This document shows positions 1 through 9,800 of a stretch of DNA of 64,000 nucleotides, one piece after another. Location of the stretch: NCBI RefSeq assembly GCF_000703165.1, contig NZ_JNLQ01000002.1, positions 2,728,001 through 2,792,000 of the forward strand, given 5' to 3'. How positions within the stretch are numbered: position 1 is the first letter of the stretch; each line of letters starts with the position of its first letter. The notes beneath the pieces were generated by a model. The model saw only the letters and a list, made by a program, of their open reading frames with translations. It searched no databases and was not told the origin of the DNA. Position numbers and translations under genes: made by a program. This DNA is from Butyrivibrio sp. AE3004 (GTDB lineage: Bacteria > Bacillota > Clostridia > Lachnospirales > Lachnospiraceae).

Positions 1-1
1 C

Positions 2-868
2 GTGATGGATGTTGAGGATTTTAAGCTGGAGATAACCAATTTCCTAAAACAGGTAATAGAAGTGGCTCCGCCTACCTTTGAAACAGAGAGCATTTCTGCT
101 GTCATCGAAAAATATTCACAGGATACCAATGAATTCGATAACGATGCGGTAGATGCAGACAAGATCGACATCTCCGATATTGCTGAAATCTGCAGACTCG
201 AGGACCTTTTCCAGGTATATGTTTCCAATGGAAATACATATCAGTTGTATTCCATGTTCAAGGACGAGCATGCCTCTGAAGTATTGTTTCCCAACAAAGC
301 CTCGGTACAGGCCTGCAAGGTAAGAGCAGCAGAACTCCTTACCCTGGCAAGGATCGCATCCCATGAAAGCGGCAATGATAGCGTCTCCTGTTACAGCCGC
401 TTTCAGAAATTTTCAGCAAAGCTAATTAATGCAAAAAGCTATGAAAACATATCACGGATTGTGGAAAGATGTGCTATCGAATACGCCCGCAACACACATG
501 ATATGAACAAATATACAAGTGATTCGTATTCACCCATGACCAACAAATGCATCCAGCGCATAATCGAGCGTCTGCCCGATAAGATAAGCCTTGACGAACT
601 TGCAAAGGAGCTTCACATTTCAGCGAAATATCTTTCTGCACTGTTCAATAAGGAAACAGGCTCTTCCATCACTGATTTCATGCAGGATCTAAGAGTAAGT
701 GAAGCTAAGCATCTGTTATCAAACACTGAGCTTTCATATCTTGAAATAAGTACACTCTTAAACTTCAGCTCACAGAGCTATTTTAACTGTATCTTCAAGA
801 AAAAGACGGGAGTTACTCCCAAGGAATATAGAGAGCAGGCACTTCAAAAAAGTGCAATAAGCAATTAA
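2..868 (+). CDS. AraC-type transcriptional regulator, 5' end cut by the window edge
   Basis: The last ~100 residues form an AraC/XylS DNA-binding domain with two helix-turn-helix units. The first lies around LDELAKELHISAKYLSALF, and the second ends in SSQSYFNCIFKKKTGVTPKE, the usual family signature. The preceding ~185 residues match no domain I recognise and probably belong to a sensor or receiver-linked region. The frame is open to the first base of the window, so the start (GTG at 2 or ATG at 5) may be internal and the protein longer. In this group such regulators often control sugar use or transport, but the target is not visible. A strong hairpin follows the stop codon. Confidence 0.8.
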   Translation: MMDVEDFKLEITNFLKQVIEVAPPTFETESISAVIEKYSQDTNEFDNDAVDADKIDISDIAEICRLEDLFQVYVSNGNTYQLYSMFKDEHASEVLFPNKASVQACKVRAAELLTLARIASHESGNDSVSCYSRFQKFSAKLINAKSYENISRIVERCAIEYARNTHDMNKYTSDSYSPMTNKCIQRIIERLPDKISLDELAKELHISAKYLSALFNKETGSSITDFMQDLRVSEAKHLLSNTELSYLEISTLLNFSSQSYFNCIFKKKTGVTPKEYREQALQKSAISN

Positions 869-890
869 AACGCCTTTCCATTAGCCTGAA

Positions 891-923
891 ACGGTCCGCA
901 ACCTCTAAGAGGCTGCGGACCGT
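891..923. terminator. Hairpin between convergent genes, likely bidirectional terminator
   Basis: ACGGTCCGCA pairs with TGCGGACCGT, and CTCT with AGAG inside, leaving a tiny loop. It sits between the stop codons of the regulator and the polyphosphate kinase gene, which converge here. Neither side has a long T-run directly after the stem, so termination efficiency is uncertain. Confidence 0.6.
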
Positions 924-929
924 AACGGG

Positions 930-2405
930 CTATTTTAATGCCTTCTTTATCTCTTCTATAACAATCTGCAATGCTTTAATTCTGGCATACTTCTTGTCAA
1001 CAGACTCAAGCACATGCCATGGAGCAAAAGTAGTGCTGGTCTTGGCAATCATTTCATCAATTGCGACCTCATATTGATCCCACTTCTCCCGGTTTCTCCA
1101 GTCTTCATCGTTAATCTTCCACTGCTTCTCCGGAGTATTTTGCCTGTCTGTAAAACGTGACAACTGCGTATCCTTATCAATCTGAACCCAGAACTTTATA
1201 ATTACTGCTCCCCAGTCGGAAAGCTCCTTCTCGAATTCATTTATCTCATTGTAGGCTCTCTGCCAGTCATTTTCAGAACAGAACCCCTCAAGGCGCTCAA
1301 CCATTACACGACCGTACCAGGTTCTGTCAAAAATAGTAATATGACCGGTCTTAGGAAGCCTTGTCCAGAATCTCCAAAGATAATGCCTTGCCTTCTCATG
1401 CGGCTCAGGGCTTGCGATAGGCTCAACCACGTAATCTCTCGGATCAAGAGCCGCTGTTACCCTCTTTATGTTTCCGCCCTTTCCTGCAGCATCCCAGCCC
1501 TCATAGGCGATAATAACAGGAATCTTCTTTCTGTAAACCTTCTTACCAAGCTCCCTGAGTTCCTTCTGAAGAGCCTTAAGCTGAATCTTATACTCCTCAT
1601 CCGTAAGGAACTTGTCGCTTAGCGTAATATCCGAAAGCTTCGGCAATTTTTCCATAGGAAAAGTATTCTGCAAAATAGGGACATTTAGCGAATGGTTCTT
1701 TAAAGCAGTATCTATGCCCTGATTAAGGTACTGCAATACCTGAAGTTCTGCATACTTTTTATCTCTCGCATCTATAATATACCAGGGTGCCCTTGACTGG
1801 TTGGTGTCATTTAAGTATCTGTCATAGACTTCACGAATATCATCATACTTCTTATTCTGCTTAATATCAGCATCCGTAACGCGCCAGCTGGTATCCTTGC
1901 TGCTAAGGAGGCTTTCAAGGCGCTCCTTCTGCTCCTTCTTGGATATATTCATGAAAAACTTCACCACAAGGTACCCATTGTCGCAAAGCTGCCTCTCAAT
2001 TACATTTATAGACTTCACCCTGTTCACATAGGTTTCTTCATCAATTTTTCCCTGAAGAACCCCATCCATTATCTCTTCCATCCAACAGGTATCAAAAAAC
2101 CTGAACTTACCCGCCTCCGGAATTTCCTTAATATATCTGTAAAGGAAAGGATATCTCTTATCTTCGTCGCTTGGCTCCTGATCAAGTGTTGCCACCTTGA
2201 AAAATCTGGGGTCAATATTCCTTATGACTTTACCGATAACTGCGCCTTTTCCTGCAGCATTCCAGCCTTCGAAGAGAACCATAACCGGAAGACCGGCTTC
2301 TTTAATCTTCATCTGAGAATTAAAAAGCCTGGCACGCTCTTCCTTCAACTTTGCTTTCAGTTCTTCCTCATCCGGTATCTCACTTACAACAAAATCCTTA
2401 AGCAT
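930..2405 (-). CDS. pap: Two-domain polyphosphate kinase 2 (polyphosphate:AMP phosphotransferase type)
   Basis: 491 aa with two tandem PPK2 domains, the architecture of class II PPK2 enzymes that phosphorylate AMP to ADP with polyphosphate. Each half carries a Walker A-like loop: GWNAAGKG at ~47-54 and GWDAAGKG at ~303-310. The C-terminal half keeps the PPK2 signature FDRTWYGRVMVERL (~359-372). The N-terminal half has FFDTCWMEEIMDGVL at the equivalent place, so the usual Asp-Arg-x-Trp-Tyr is lost and that half may be non-catalytic. The ATG start has an AGGAGG site 8-9 bases upstream. It is monocistronic and cytoplasmic by appearance. Confidence 0.88.
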   Translation of the reverse strand: MLKDFVVSEIPDEEELKAKLKEERARLFNSQMKIKEAGLPVMVLFEGWNAAGKGAVIGKVIRNIDPRFFKVATLDQEPSDEDKRYPFLYRYIKEIPEAGKFRFFDTCWMEEIMDGVLQGKIDEETYVNRVKSINVIERQLCDNGYLVVKFFMNISKKEQKERLESLLSSKDTSWRVTDADIKQNKKYDDIREVYDRYLNDTNQSRAPWYIIDARDKKYAELQVLQYLNQGIDTALKNHSLNVPILQNTFPMEKLPKLSDITLSDKFLTDEEYKIQLKALQKELRELGKKVYRKKIPVIIAYEGWDAAGKGGNIKRVTAALDPRDYVVEPIASPEPHEKARHYLWRFWTRLPKTGHITIFDRTWYGRVMVERLEGFCSENDWQRAYNEINEFEKELSDWGAVIIKFWVQIDKDTQLSRFTDRQNTPEKQWKINDEDWRNREKWDQYEVAIDEMIAKTSTTFAPWHVLESVDKKYARIKALQIVIEEIKKALK

Positions 2406-2428
2406 ATGGCCTCCTTTTTTGTAATGTA

Positions 2429-2510
2429 GTTTTTCTCGCTAAGCGATATGGTAGTTCTGCTCTCGCATTCGCTCGCCAGAACTAAGTAGTACACTAAGCT
2501 CGTGAAAAAC
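2429..2510. repeat. Imperfect ~82-bp inverted repeat in the leader of the polyphosphate kinase gene
   Basis: Outer arms GTTTTTC (2429-2435) and GAAAAAC (2504-2510) enclose a perfect inner pair AGTTCTG (2453-2459) and CAGAACT (2477-2483), with partial pairing between. CGCTAAGCGAT near the left end recurs as CGCTAAGTGAT just right of the element. No T-run follows, so it is not an obvious terminator; it could be a small dispersed repeat or a leader structure. Confidence 0.4.
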
Positions 2511-2530
2511 CTCGCTAAGTGATTACTTAA

Positions 2531-2569
2531 AAAAAACACCGTATATGCTAATAATAGCATACACGGTGT
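2531..2569 (-). terminator. Intrinsic terminator of the uracil permease gene
   Basis: On the minus strand, ACACCGT-x-TATGCTA pairs with TAGCATA-x-ACGGTGT around a four-base loop and runs straight into eight T residues. It lies 39 bases after the permease stop codon. Confidence 0.85.
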
Positions 2570-2607
2570 CATCATAATCTTGTTTATAAAAGTTTAATAT
2601 TCCGTTT

Positions 2608-3999
2608 TTAAGCTCTCTTTTCTTCGTCATCAACGTTATTGAAGCTTACTCCGCGGTTGATATCGCCTTTATAGTTCTCACCGAAATTGTAATCATTTCC
2701 GGGAAGAATAGCATTGAGCGCTATACCGAAAATAGCTGCAAGTGCAAGAGAAGTAAGTGTTATTGAAGTAGCTCCCACTGTGAATGTAAGTCCGTCTGAG
2801 AAGCCAAGTCCTGTTACAAGTATAACTGCTGCAACGATAAGATTTCTTGACTTTGTGAAATCAACCTTGTTCTCAACTACGTTTCTTACACCGATTGCTG
2901 AGATCATTCCGTAAAGCACAAAGCTTATTCCACCGATTATAGCTGTCGGCATTGTTCCGATAACATCGGTAATCTTGGGAATGAAGCTGATAACAATAGC
3001 ATAAACCGCTGCAAGTCTTACCACCTTGGGGTCATATACTTTTGATAACTCAAGAACACCTGTATTTTCTCCGTAGGTCGTGTTAGCAGGTCCGCCGAAC
3101 ATTCCCGCAAGTGCTGTTGCAAGGCCGTCACCCCAAAGAGTTCTGTGAAGGCCCGGATCTTCAAGGAAGTTATTGCCGGTAGTTGCTGAAATTGCTGAAA
3201 TGTCACCAACATGCTCCATCATGGTAGCAAGTGCGATAGGTGCCATTACGAGAATAGCTGTAAGATCAAACTTTGCGATCACAAAAGGCGGAAGTCCTAC
3301 CCAGCTTGCTTGGGCAATAGGCTCAAAGTTCAGGATCGCACTTCCATCCACATTTGTAAAACCTGCAAGATGCATAACCAGCGCTACCACATAAGAGATC
3401 ACAACACCCATAAGAATAGGAATGATTTTCCACATTCCCTTACCCCAGATGTTGAAAATGATTACAACAGCAAGGGCAATTATAGCAAGGAACGGATTAA
3501 CAGATGCATTGCTGACTGCTGAAGGTGCAAGTGAAAGCCCGATGCAGATAATGATAGGACCTGTTACAACAGGCGGCAAAAAGTGCATTACCTTCTTTAC
3601 ACCAACCAGTTTTATAAATAATGAAAGAACCAGGTACAGAAGACCCGCAACCACTATGCCTCCGCAAGCGTAGGGAAGCTTTTCTCCATAAGTCATGTCA
3701 GCAAACTTACCGGCCTTAAGCTCTGCTACTGTTGCAAATCCGCCAAGGAACGCAAAGGATGAACCCAGAAATGCAGGAACCTTCATCTTTGCAAACAAAT
3801 GGAACAAAATCGTACCAATACCTGCAAAGAACAGAGTTACCTGAACTGAAAGGCCCTCCCCGTGAAAATAGCTGTTTACCAATATCGGCACAAGAATTGT
3901 TGCACCAAACATCGCAAACATGTGCTGCAGTCCCAGAATCGCCATCTTACGAGGGCCAAGCGTGGACGCATCATAAATCGCCTTACCTTTTTCTCCCAT
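2608..3999 (-). CDS. uraA: Uracil:proton symporter, NCS2 family
   Basis: 463 aa, the usual length for UraA/PyrP, with about 14 hydrophobic segments. The NCS2 signature is present: MEHVGDISA at ~261-269 supplies the first substrate-binding Glu, and GGPANTTYGENTGV at ~302-315 supplies the second. It imports uracil across the cytoplasmic membrane for salvage. The ATG start has an AGGAGGAG ribosome binding site. The gene sits alone between two terminators. I see no PyrR-type attenuator in the 170-base upstream gap, which mostly holds the terminator of the neighbouring transporter gene. Confidence 0.93.
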   Translation of the reverse strand: MGEKGKAIYDASTLGPRKMAILGLQHMFAMFGATILVPILVNSYFHGEGLSVQVTLFFAGIGTILFHLFAKMKVPAFLGSSFAFLGGFATVAELKAGKFADMTYGEKLPYACGGIVVAGLLYLVLSLFIKLVGVKKVMHFLPPVVTGPIIICIGLSLAPSAVSNASVNPFLAIIALAVVIIFNIWGKGMWKIIPILMGVVISYVVALVMHLAGFTNVDGSAILNFEPIAQASWVGLPPFVIAKFDLTAILVMAPIALATMMEHVGDISAISATTGNNFLEDPGLHRTLWGDGLATALAGMFGGPANTTYGENTGVLELSKVYDPKVVRLAAVYAIVISFIPKITDVIGTMPTAIIGGISFVLYGMISAIGVRNVVENKVDFTKSRNLIVAAVILVTGLGFSDGLTFTVGATSITLTSLALAAIFGIALNAILPGNDYNFGENYKGDINRGVSFNNVDDEEKRA

Positions 4000-4071
4000 T
4001 TCATTCTCCTCCTATTAAATGCACATAATCAACAAACTCCATTAACTCTGATAATTCCTCGTTAATTGGTT

Positions 4072-4112
4072 TTGCTAAAAAAATGGCTCCAAAGGGTTAT
4101 GCCCTTGAAGCC
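4072..4112 (-). terminator. Intrinsic terminator of the NSS transporter gene
   Basis: On the minus strand GGCTTCAAGGG pairs (with mismatches) with CCCTTTGGAGCC around a CATAA loop, followed by ATTTTTTTAGC. It lies 58 bases after the transporter stop codon and upstream of uraA. Confidence 0.8.
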
Positions 4113-4169
4113 CTAATGATTATAGCATGCTTATATTTGTATTAAAAGATTAAAATTCCACTATTAATA

Positions 4170-5537
4170 TCAGAAACTGATAAGTCCCAAAACTGATGCC
4201 ACGGAGCTGAACAGAATAATGATAACAAACAGCGGGCAAAGGTAACGGATCATAAATCCGAAAATAATTCTCCTTCCGAAAGGATGCCCATCAAGCATAA
4301 CTTCCTCTTCAATCTTCTCAACTCCCATATGGTAAACAACAAGGATGCATGTAGCAAATGCTGCTATAGGCATCATTACTGAATTGGTAAGGAAATCGAA
4401 GAAATCAAGGAACTGCATCTTGAATATAGTCACATTCGAAAGCGGTCCGTTTCCAAGAGATGAAAGACTTCCAAGGATTATCATGATAACTCCCATGATA
4501 ACCGTTCCTCTCCTTCTGCTCCACTTAAACTCATCAGCAAAGGTTGAAACCGCACTCTCAGTAAGAGCAATTGCACTTGTAAGTGCAGCGAACAAAACCA
4601 GTGCGAAGAACAAAATACCGATCACTCTTCCAAATCCCATGCTTGCAAAAATCTGAGGCATGGTAATGAACATAAGTGAAGGACCTGCGTTAAGCGTCTT
4701 TGGATCTCCGTTTGAAAAAGCAAAGACAGCAGGAATTATCATAAGACTCGCAAGTATAGCGATGGCTGTATCAAAAAATTCCACCTGTTTTGTTGAATTT
4801 TCAATGCTTACTTCCCTTTTAACATAAGAACCAAACGTTATTAAAATACCCATAGCAATTGATAATGAGTAGAACATCTGCCCCATTGCTGAAACAACTG
4901 TCATCCATGAAAAGTGCTTAAAATCAGGAACAAGCATATACTTAACTCCGGCAAGTGCACCGGGGCGTGTTACTGAATAAATGCAGATGATAATAGCCAG
5001 CACAACCAGTATCGGCATCATGAATTTAGAAACCTTCTCAATACCGTTTTGTACTCCCATAAAGATTACAGCAAGTACCATAACAGTAAAAATGATAAAC
5101 CAGATTTCTGATGCAAAACCATCTGTTATAAATCCTGTAAAGAATGAAGCATCTGCTATTTCATTTACATCACTTCTGAAATATTCAAACAGATATTTAC
5201 AAACCCATCCACCGATAACCGAATAATATGGAACAATCAGCATGGGAATAATTGCATTAATCCATCCGCCAAGCCTCATGGCATTAGTCTGACCAAGATT
5301 TCTGAAAGCACCCACAGGGCTCTTCTTAGTGGTGCGACCAATCGCTGTCTCAGCAATGATCATCGTATATCCAAAGGTAAGAGCCAAAAGAATATACACC
5401 AGAAGGAACATTCCTCCACCATACTTTGCACAGAGATATGGAAATCTCCAAATGTTACCAAGTCCTACCGATGCTCCTGCAGCAGCAAGGACAAATCCGA
5501 TTTTTCCGGAAAATGAACTGCGATGTTCGTGTCCCAA
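4170..5537 (-). CDS. Sodium-dependent amino-acid-type transporter, NSS/SNF family
   Basis: 456 aa with about 11-12 membrane segments and the N-terminal NSS signature GASVGLGNIWRFPYLCAKYG, which forms the sodium and substrate site. These proteins import amino acids or related solutes with Na+; the substrate cannot be read from sequence. I place the start at TTG 5537 because GGGAGG lies 8 bases upstream, while an upstream in-frame ATG at 5579 lacks a site and would add 14 atypical residues. A terminator follows. It is divergent from the unknown membrane protein at 5702. Confidence 0.88.
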   Translation of the reverse strand: MGHEHRSSFSGKIGFVLAAAGASVGLGNIWRFPYLCAKYGGGMFLLVYILLALTFGYTMIIAETAIGRTTKKSPVGAFRNLGQTNAMRLGGWINAIIPMLIVPYYSVIGGWVCKYLFEYFRSDVNEIADASFFTGFITDGFASEIWFIIFTVMVLAVIFMGVQNGIEKVSKFMMPILVVLAIIICIYSVTRPGALAGVKYMLVPDFKHFSWMTVVSAMGQMFYSLSIAMGILITFGSYVKREVSIENSTKQVEFFDTAIAILASLMIIPAVFAFSNGDPKTLNAGPSLMFITMPQIFASMGFGRVIGILFFALVLFAALTSAIALTESAVSTFADEFKWSRRRGTVIMGVIMIILGSLSSLGNGPLSNVTIFKMQFLDFFDFLTNSVMMPIAAFATCILVVYHMGVEKIEEEVMLDGHPFGRRIIFGFMIRYLCPLFVIIILFSSVASVLGLISF

Positions 5538-5701
5538 AATAAAAACCTCCCACAAATTCAATAATAATTCCGAATGCAATTGAATAATCGCAATTCAGAC
5601 CCTTTATTATATCAAAAAATCATATTGTTGTTTACATAATTTTTCTACTTGATAAACACCACTTTGCTGACTATGATTAATTTAAATGGGGGAAATCATG
5701 T

Positions 5702-6466
5702 ATGTATCTTAATAAAACACGCCACTATCTTTCAAAATCAATTTTGCTTGTAGCGATGCTCAAGATACTTGTGACTTTTTTTATCTCCCTGTTCCGCTTT
5801 TTCATGCGGGAGGTCTCATCAATATCGCCCGATATGATGGATAGTTCCTACTGGATGATCCAGATAGCAGGTTCCATAGTAAATATAATCGGAACAGCTG
5901 CTATTTTTTATCATGCATGGACACTCCTCAATCGCGATATCTCAAAAATCCCCAAGGAAGACAGAGAAGCCATGCGCCTTCTTCAGATAGAATATAACAG
6001 CAGTAACCTTCCTGATCTCACCGCTTCGTCAATAAGTAAACTTCTACAGCTCTGGACCGTAATCTTCATCGGTTCGGAGATGCTCTATATGTTTGCATCC
6101 ATTATGTACAAGCGCTTCATCAGAACTCTGTCTGCCATGCTTGCCATCACACCGGACAGCTCTCATAATCTGTTTATCCTTTTCTATAATATGACACACG
6201 GATTTAAATATCTGGAAATTCTGACTGCTATTCTTCTCGGCGTTGTAACAACGGGAATCTTTCTAAAGGACAATTACCTAAAGCTCATGTCCCTTACAAT
6301 CGTCGTTCTATTCCTGCTTGCATTTGCTCTTTTCCAGATGCAGACCATCCTCTTTATGGGAAAGGAAATAGGCATTGTCTGGACCTCTGTTATCTATCAC
6401 TTCACAGAAACCGCAGGACTCGCAGGATTCTCGTTTTATTTATCCAGAAAATATAAAGGTCTGTAA
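5702..6466 (+). CDS. Multi-pass membrane protein, family not recognised
   Basis: 254 aa, mostly hydrophobic, with about six predicted membrane segments (around residues 12-30, 48-70, 108-130, 158-180, 190-210 and 220-245). A short charged stretch near 75-90 (KIPKEDREAMR) is probably cytoplasmic. No catalytic or transport motif stands out. A GGGGG-containing site precedes the ATG. The gene is alone on its strand, divergent from the NSS transporter, and ends in a good terminator, so it is its own transcription unit. Confidence 0.7.
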   Translation: MYLNKTRHYLSKSILLVAMLKILVTFFISLFRFFMREVSSISPDMMDSSYWMIQIAGSIVNIIGTAAIFYHAWTLLNRDISKIPKEDREAMRLLQIEYNSSNLPDLTASSISKLLQLWTVIFIGSEMLYMFASIMYKRFIRTLSAMLAITPDSSHNLFILFYNMTHGFKYLEILTAILLGVVTTGIFLKDNYLKLMSLTIVVLFLLAFALFQMQTILFMGKEIGIVWTSVIYHFTETAGLAGFSFYLSRKYKGL

Positions 6467-6870
6467 CTACATTTCAAAAAACTGAGAATTCAAATAATAA
6501 TGACTTCTTGTGATCAAAATAAGGAAAATTCCCACAAGAACCTATAATTTCAAGAATACAAAATGTATGGAGCATATCACTAATATTACAGTGATGGCTC
6601 TTTTATTTTGTCAATATTTAAACAACTATAGATTATTATAAATTTCAATGCATATTTACTATTTTTTCTGTATATATACACCTTATTATGCGTGTTATTC
6701 ACAATATATTTTATTATCTTATAAACTATTTCATCTTTTTATTAAATTATTAATGACAATTATTCACAAATATGATATCGTTTCATTACAATTTATATAC
6801 AGATTGACGGATATTATTACAGAGGGGGTTACCGTTTGTCTGGCAAAGATTTAAGGAGGGTATAAAAAAT
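6467..6870 (+). other. 404-bp AT-rich gap: terminator, then leader of the GH43 gene
   Basis: The left part carries the terminator of the membrane protein gene. The rest is strongly AT-rich and free of convincing ORFs. The last ~80 bases form a leader with a probable hairpin (AGATTGACGG at 6811-6820 with CCGTTTGTCT at 6832-6841, one mismatch and wobble pairs) and the strong ribosome binding site AAGGAGGG before the ATG at 6871. Confidence 0.5.
6570..6608 (+). terminator. Intrinsic terminator of the membrane protein gene
   Basis: GAGC-AT-ATCACT pairs with AGTGAT-G-GCTC around an eight-base loop and is followed by TTTTATTTTG. It lies about 100 bases after the stop codon at 6466. Confidence 0.75.
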
Positions 6871-9800
6871 ATGAAAAAAGCAACCGGCAAACGCCTAAAA
6901 AGAGCTCTTACCGTGCTGATGTCTGTTACATTAACAGCTTCCGGCGCCGGTATTATGCCTGATTCAGGGCTAAGAGTTATGGCAGAAAACGCACCCACTG
7001 TTATCTCAGACGAGCAAGTATCTAAGCTAACAGCAGATGCATCCTACAACCGTACCAGTGTTCATGACCCATCCATTGTTTATGACTCTGATACCGGAAC
7101 CTATTACGTGTTCGGCTCACATCTCGCAGTTTCAAAATCAACAGATCTGATGAACTGGACATCCATCTATACCGATGACCCATCATCCGGCATTTTCGTA
7201 GAAAGTTACAATGAAGAGTTTAAACATAACAACAATGAAGGTGAATACGTACCAGGTTTAAACTCTATAAAGACAGAGCAGATAACCATAATTCCTGAAA
7301 AGAATAATTCAGAGAATGCTGAAAGTATATCAGGCAGCATAGTTTTGCGGAGTGAAATTAACGGGAATGAATTTTCTGACATTGATGTTTCTGAGAATGA
7401 AGCTATTGAGGATACTGAAAACAACAAGAATGCAACTGAAAATGTTATACCCGGAAGCAGTGCAGATAGCTCTGAAATCAATGAATCAGGTGAGAACGAA
7501 ATCTCAGAGGTAAATAAATCCGACGAGTCTGAAAACTCAGAGATAAATAAGTCCGGTGAGCCTAAAAGCTCAGATACAAAAGGCAAAGATGCAACTGAAA
7601 ATGAAGCAGCTGAAAATGGCACCAACACCGATGATAATAAGTCTTCAGCCATGGATGATGCAAAAAGCACTGAATCAACTGCCAAAGCTGATGATGGTAA
7701 TTACGATAATGCATCCAAAAAGACTGACAGCAATTTAGATTCAACAGCCGAAGATGCTTATACCAATTCCGGTTCCGCACCCGAAAACGATGTCAACAAT
7801 AATTCGAAGGCTCCTGAAACATCTGATGTTTTAGCAGTATCTTCCCCTGAGGACAATGATGCTGCACCTATAACAGCTGAAAACGGCATAGAATACAAAT
7901 TTGCCAATTACGACATCGCCAAATGGATTTCCGGCAACTCCGTAAAAGGTAATATGTGGGCACCCGATGTAATCTATAACGAAAGCCTTGGAAAATGGTG
8001 CATGTACCTTAGTTTAAACGGACCTACCTGGAATTCAGCCATAGTCCTTCTTACATCTGATAATATAGAAGGTCCCTATGACTATGTTGGACCTGTTGTC
8101 TTTTCAGGTTTTTCCACAGCAGATTCCTCAAAAAGCTTCAAGAATACCGATCTTGAATTTGTAACAGGAGAGCTCGAAGAACTTCCCGCCCGTTACGACC
8201 ATATAAGAGATAAGAGCTGGGGAGATTACCTGCCCCATGCCATCGACCCGGCTGTTTTCTATGATGAAGACGGCAAGCTCTGGATGGTATATGGCTCATG
8301 GTCAGGCGGAATATATGTACTTGAGCTTGATGAGAACACAGGTCTTAGAGATTATACCGTTAACTATCCTCTAAGCTACGAAAAAGACGAATCAGTAAAA
8401 GATTACGGAAAATCAATTTTGTCAGATCCGTATTTTGGAACAAAGATCGCAGGTGGCTACTATGTATCAGGCGAAGGCCCCTACATCGAGCATATAGGTG
8501 ACTATTACTACCTGTTCATTTCTTACGGATTTTACTCTCCCGAGGGCGGCTACAACATGAGAGTCTTCAGAAGCAAGACACCGAACGGCCCCTATGTTGA
8601 CGAAAATGGAACAAGTGCCATATTTGACAAATACATACTTAACTACAGCCCTACAGATAAGAATAACAACCGCGGCGAAAAAATTGTAGGCAACTATCAA
8701 TGGCCTTCCATGAGCAAAGCAGAAATAGCTCAGGGACATAACTCAGCCATAGCTGCCAACGATGGCAAGATTTACCTCATCTACCACACAAAATTCAACG
8801 ACGGAACAGCTTCTCATGAAGTAAGAGTCCACCAGATGTTTGTAAACGAAGATGGCTGGCTTGTTGCAGCCCCCTACGAATACGCAGGTGAAACCATCTC
8901 TGCCACAGGCTATGACACAAATGAAATAGCCGGTGAATACGGTCTTATCACTCATGATTTTCAGATGAACTACGGAGATCTTGCATATAATACACCAGAA
9001 GATATTGTCCTTAATCCTGATGGTACAATAACAGGCGCAGTAACAGGTACCTGGAAAATTGCGGATAACAGCTCAAACTGCACCATCACCATTGAAGGAA
9101 CCGAATACAAAGGAGTATTTGTGACGCAGAACCTCACAGGTTCAAACATCCCTGTAATGACCTTCACAGCAGTATCAAAGGACGGACTTTCAATCTGGGG
9201 TTCAGGGAAAATATCAGACGAAGGCGCTGTTGCCATGACAGCTGCAAGCGGCACATTCGGAGCACCTTCATCAACCTTTGGTTCAATAAGCCTTCCTTCA
9301 ACAGGTCTTTACGATACACAGATAACATGGACATCCAAAAACAAAGACATTATTGCTGATGACGGAACAGTCACACCGGTTACAACACCAACAGATGTAG
9401 TAATGACCCAGACAATTGCCAAAGGTAATTACAGCTATTCAAAGAACTATACCATTACAGTCAAGCCTCTTTCACAGAACGAGACCGACTCCCTTATCGT
9501 AGGAGAATACTTCAAAGATGAAGAAATTGATTTAAGTTCGGCCCTGGTAAATAAAATATCAGTACCTAATCCGTTTAATAAAAACAGCTCTGCAGGATTA
9601 AATCTCTCAGGTGGTGTAAAAATCTCCTTTGACACTAAGAGCACCGGCAATATTAACACTCTCAGCGCAATTCTTTCATTTATGGGCAACGGCGGTGATA
9701 ACGGAAGAATGTATTTCACCTCAGGTTCATACCTTGGCTACAACGCAGGCGGTTCATGGTACGATGCAAATCTGAATAATTATACACTTGTAAAAGATTA

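Noticed and set aside
2384..2575. 63-codon minus-strand ORF upstream of the polyphosphate kinase gene
   Set aside because: Begins within the uraA terminator, spans the inverted repeat, and has no start signals.
6822..6842. Cyclic-di-GMP (GEMM) riboswitch suggested by GGGTTACCG
   Set aside because: The GEMM core (CACGCACAGGGCAAACC-type segment and tetraloop receptor helix) is not present upstream at either 6.8 or 48.0 kb; only the short end motif agrees.
7206..7685. 159-codon minus-strand ORF opposite the GH43 insert
   Set aside because: Antisense shadow of the low-complexity plus-strand code; no ribosome binding site and biased Ser/Leu/Phe composition.
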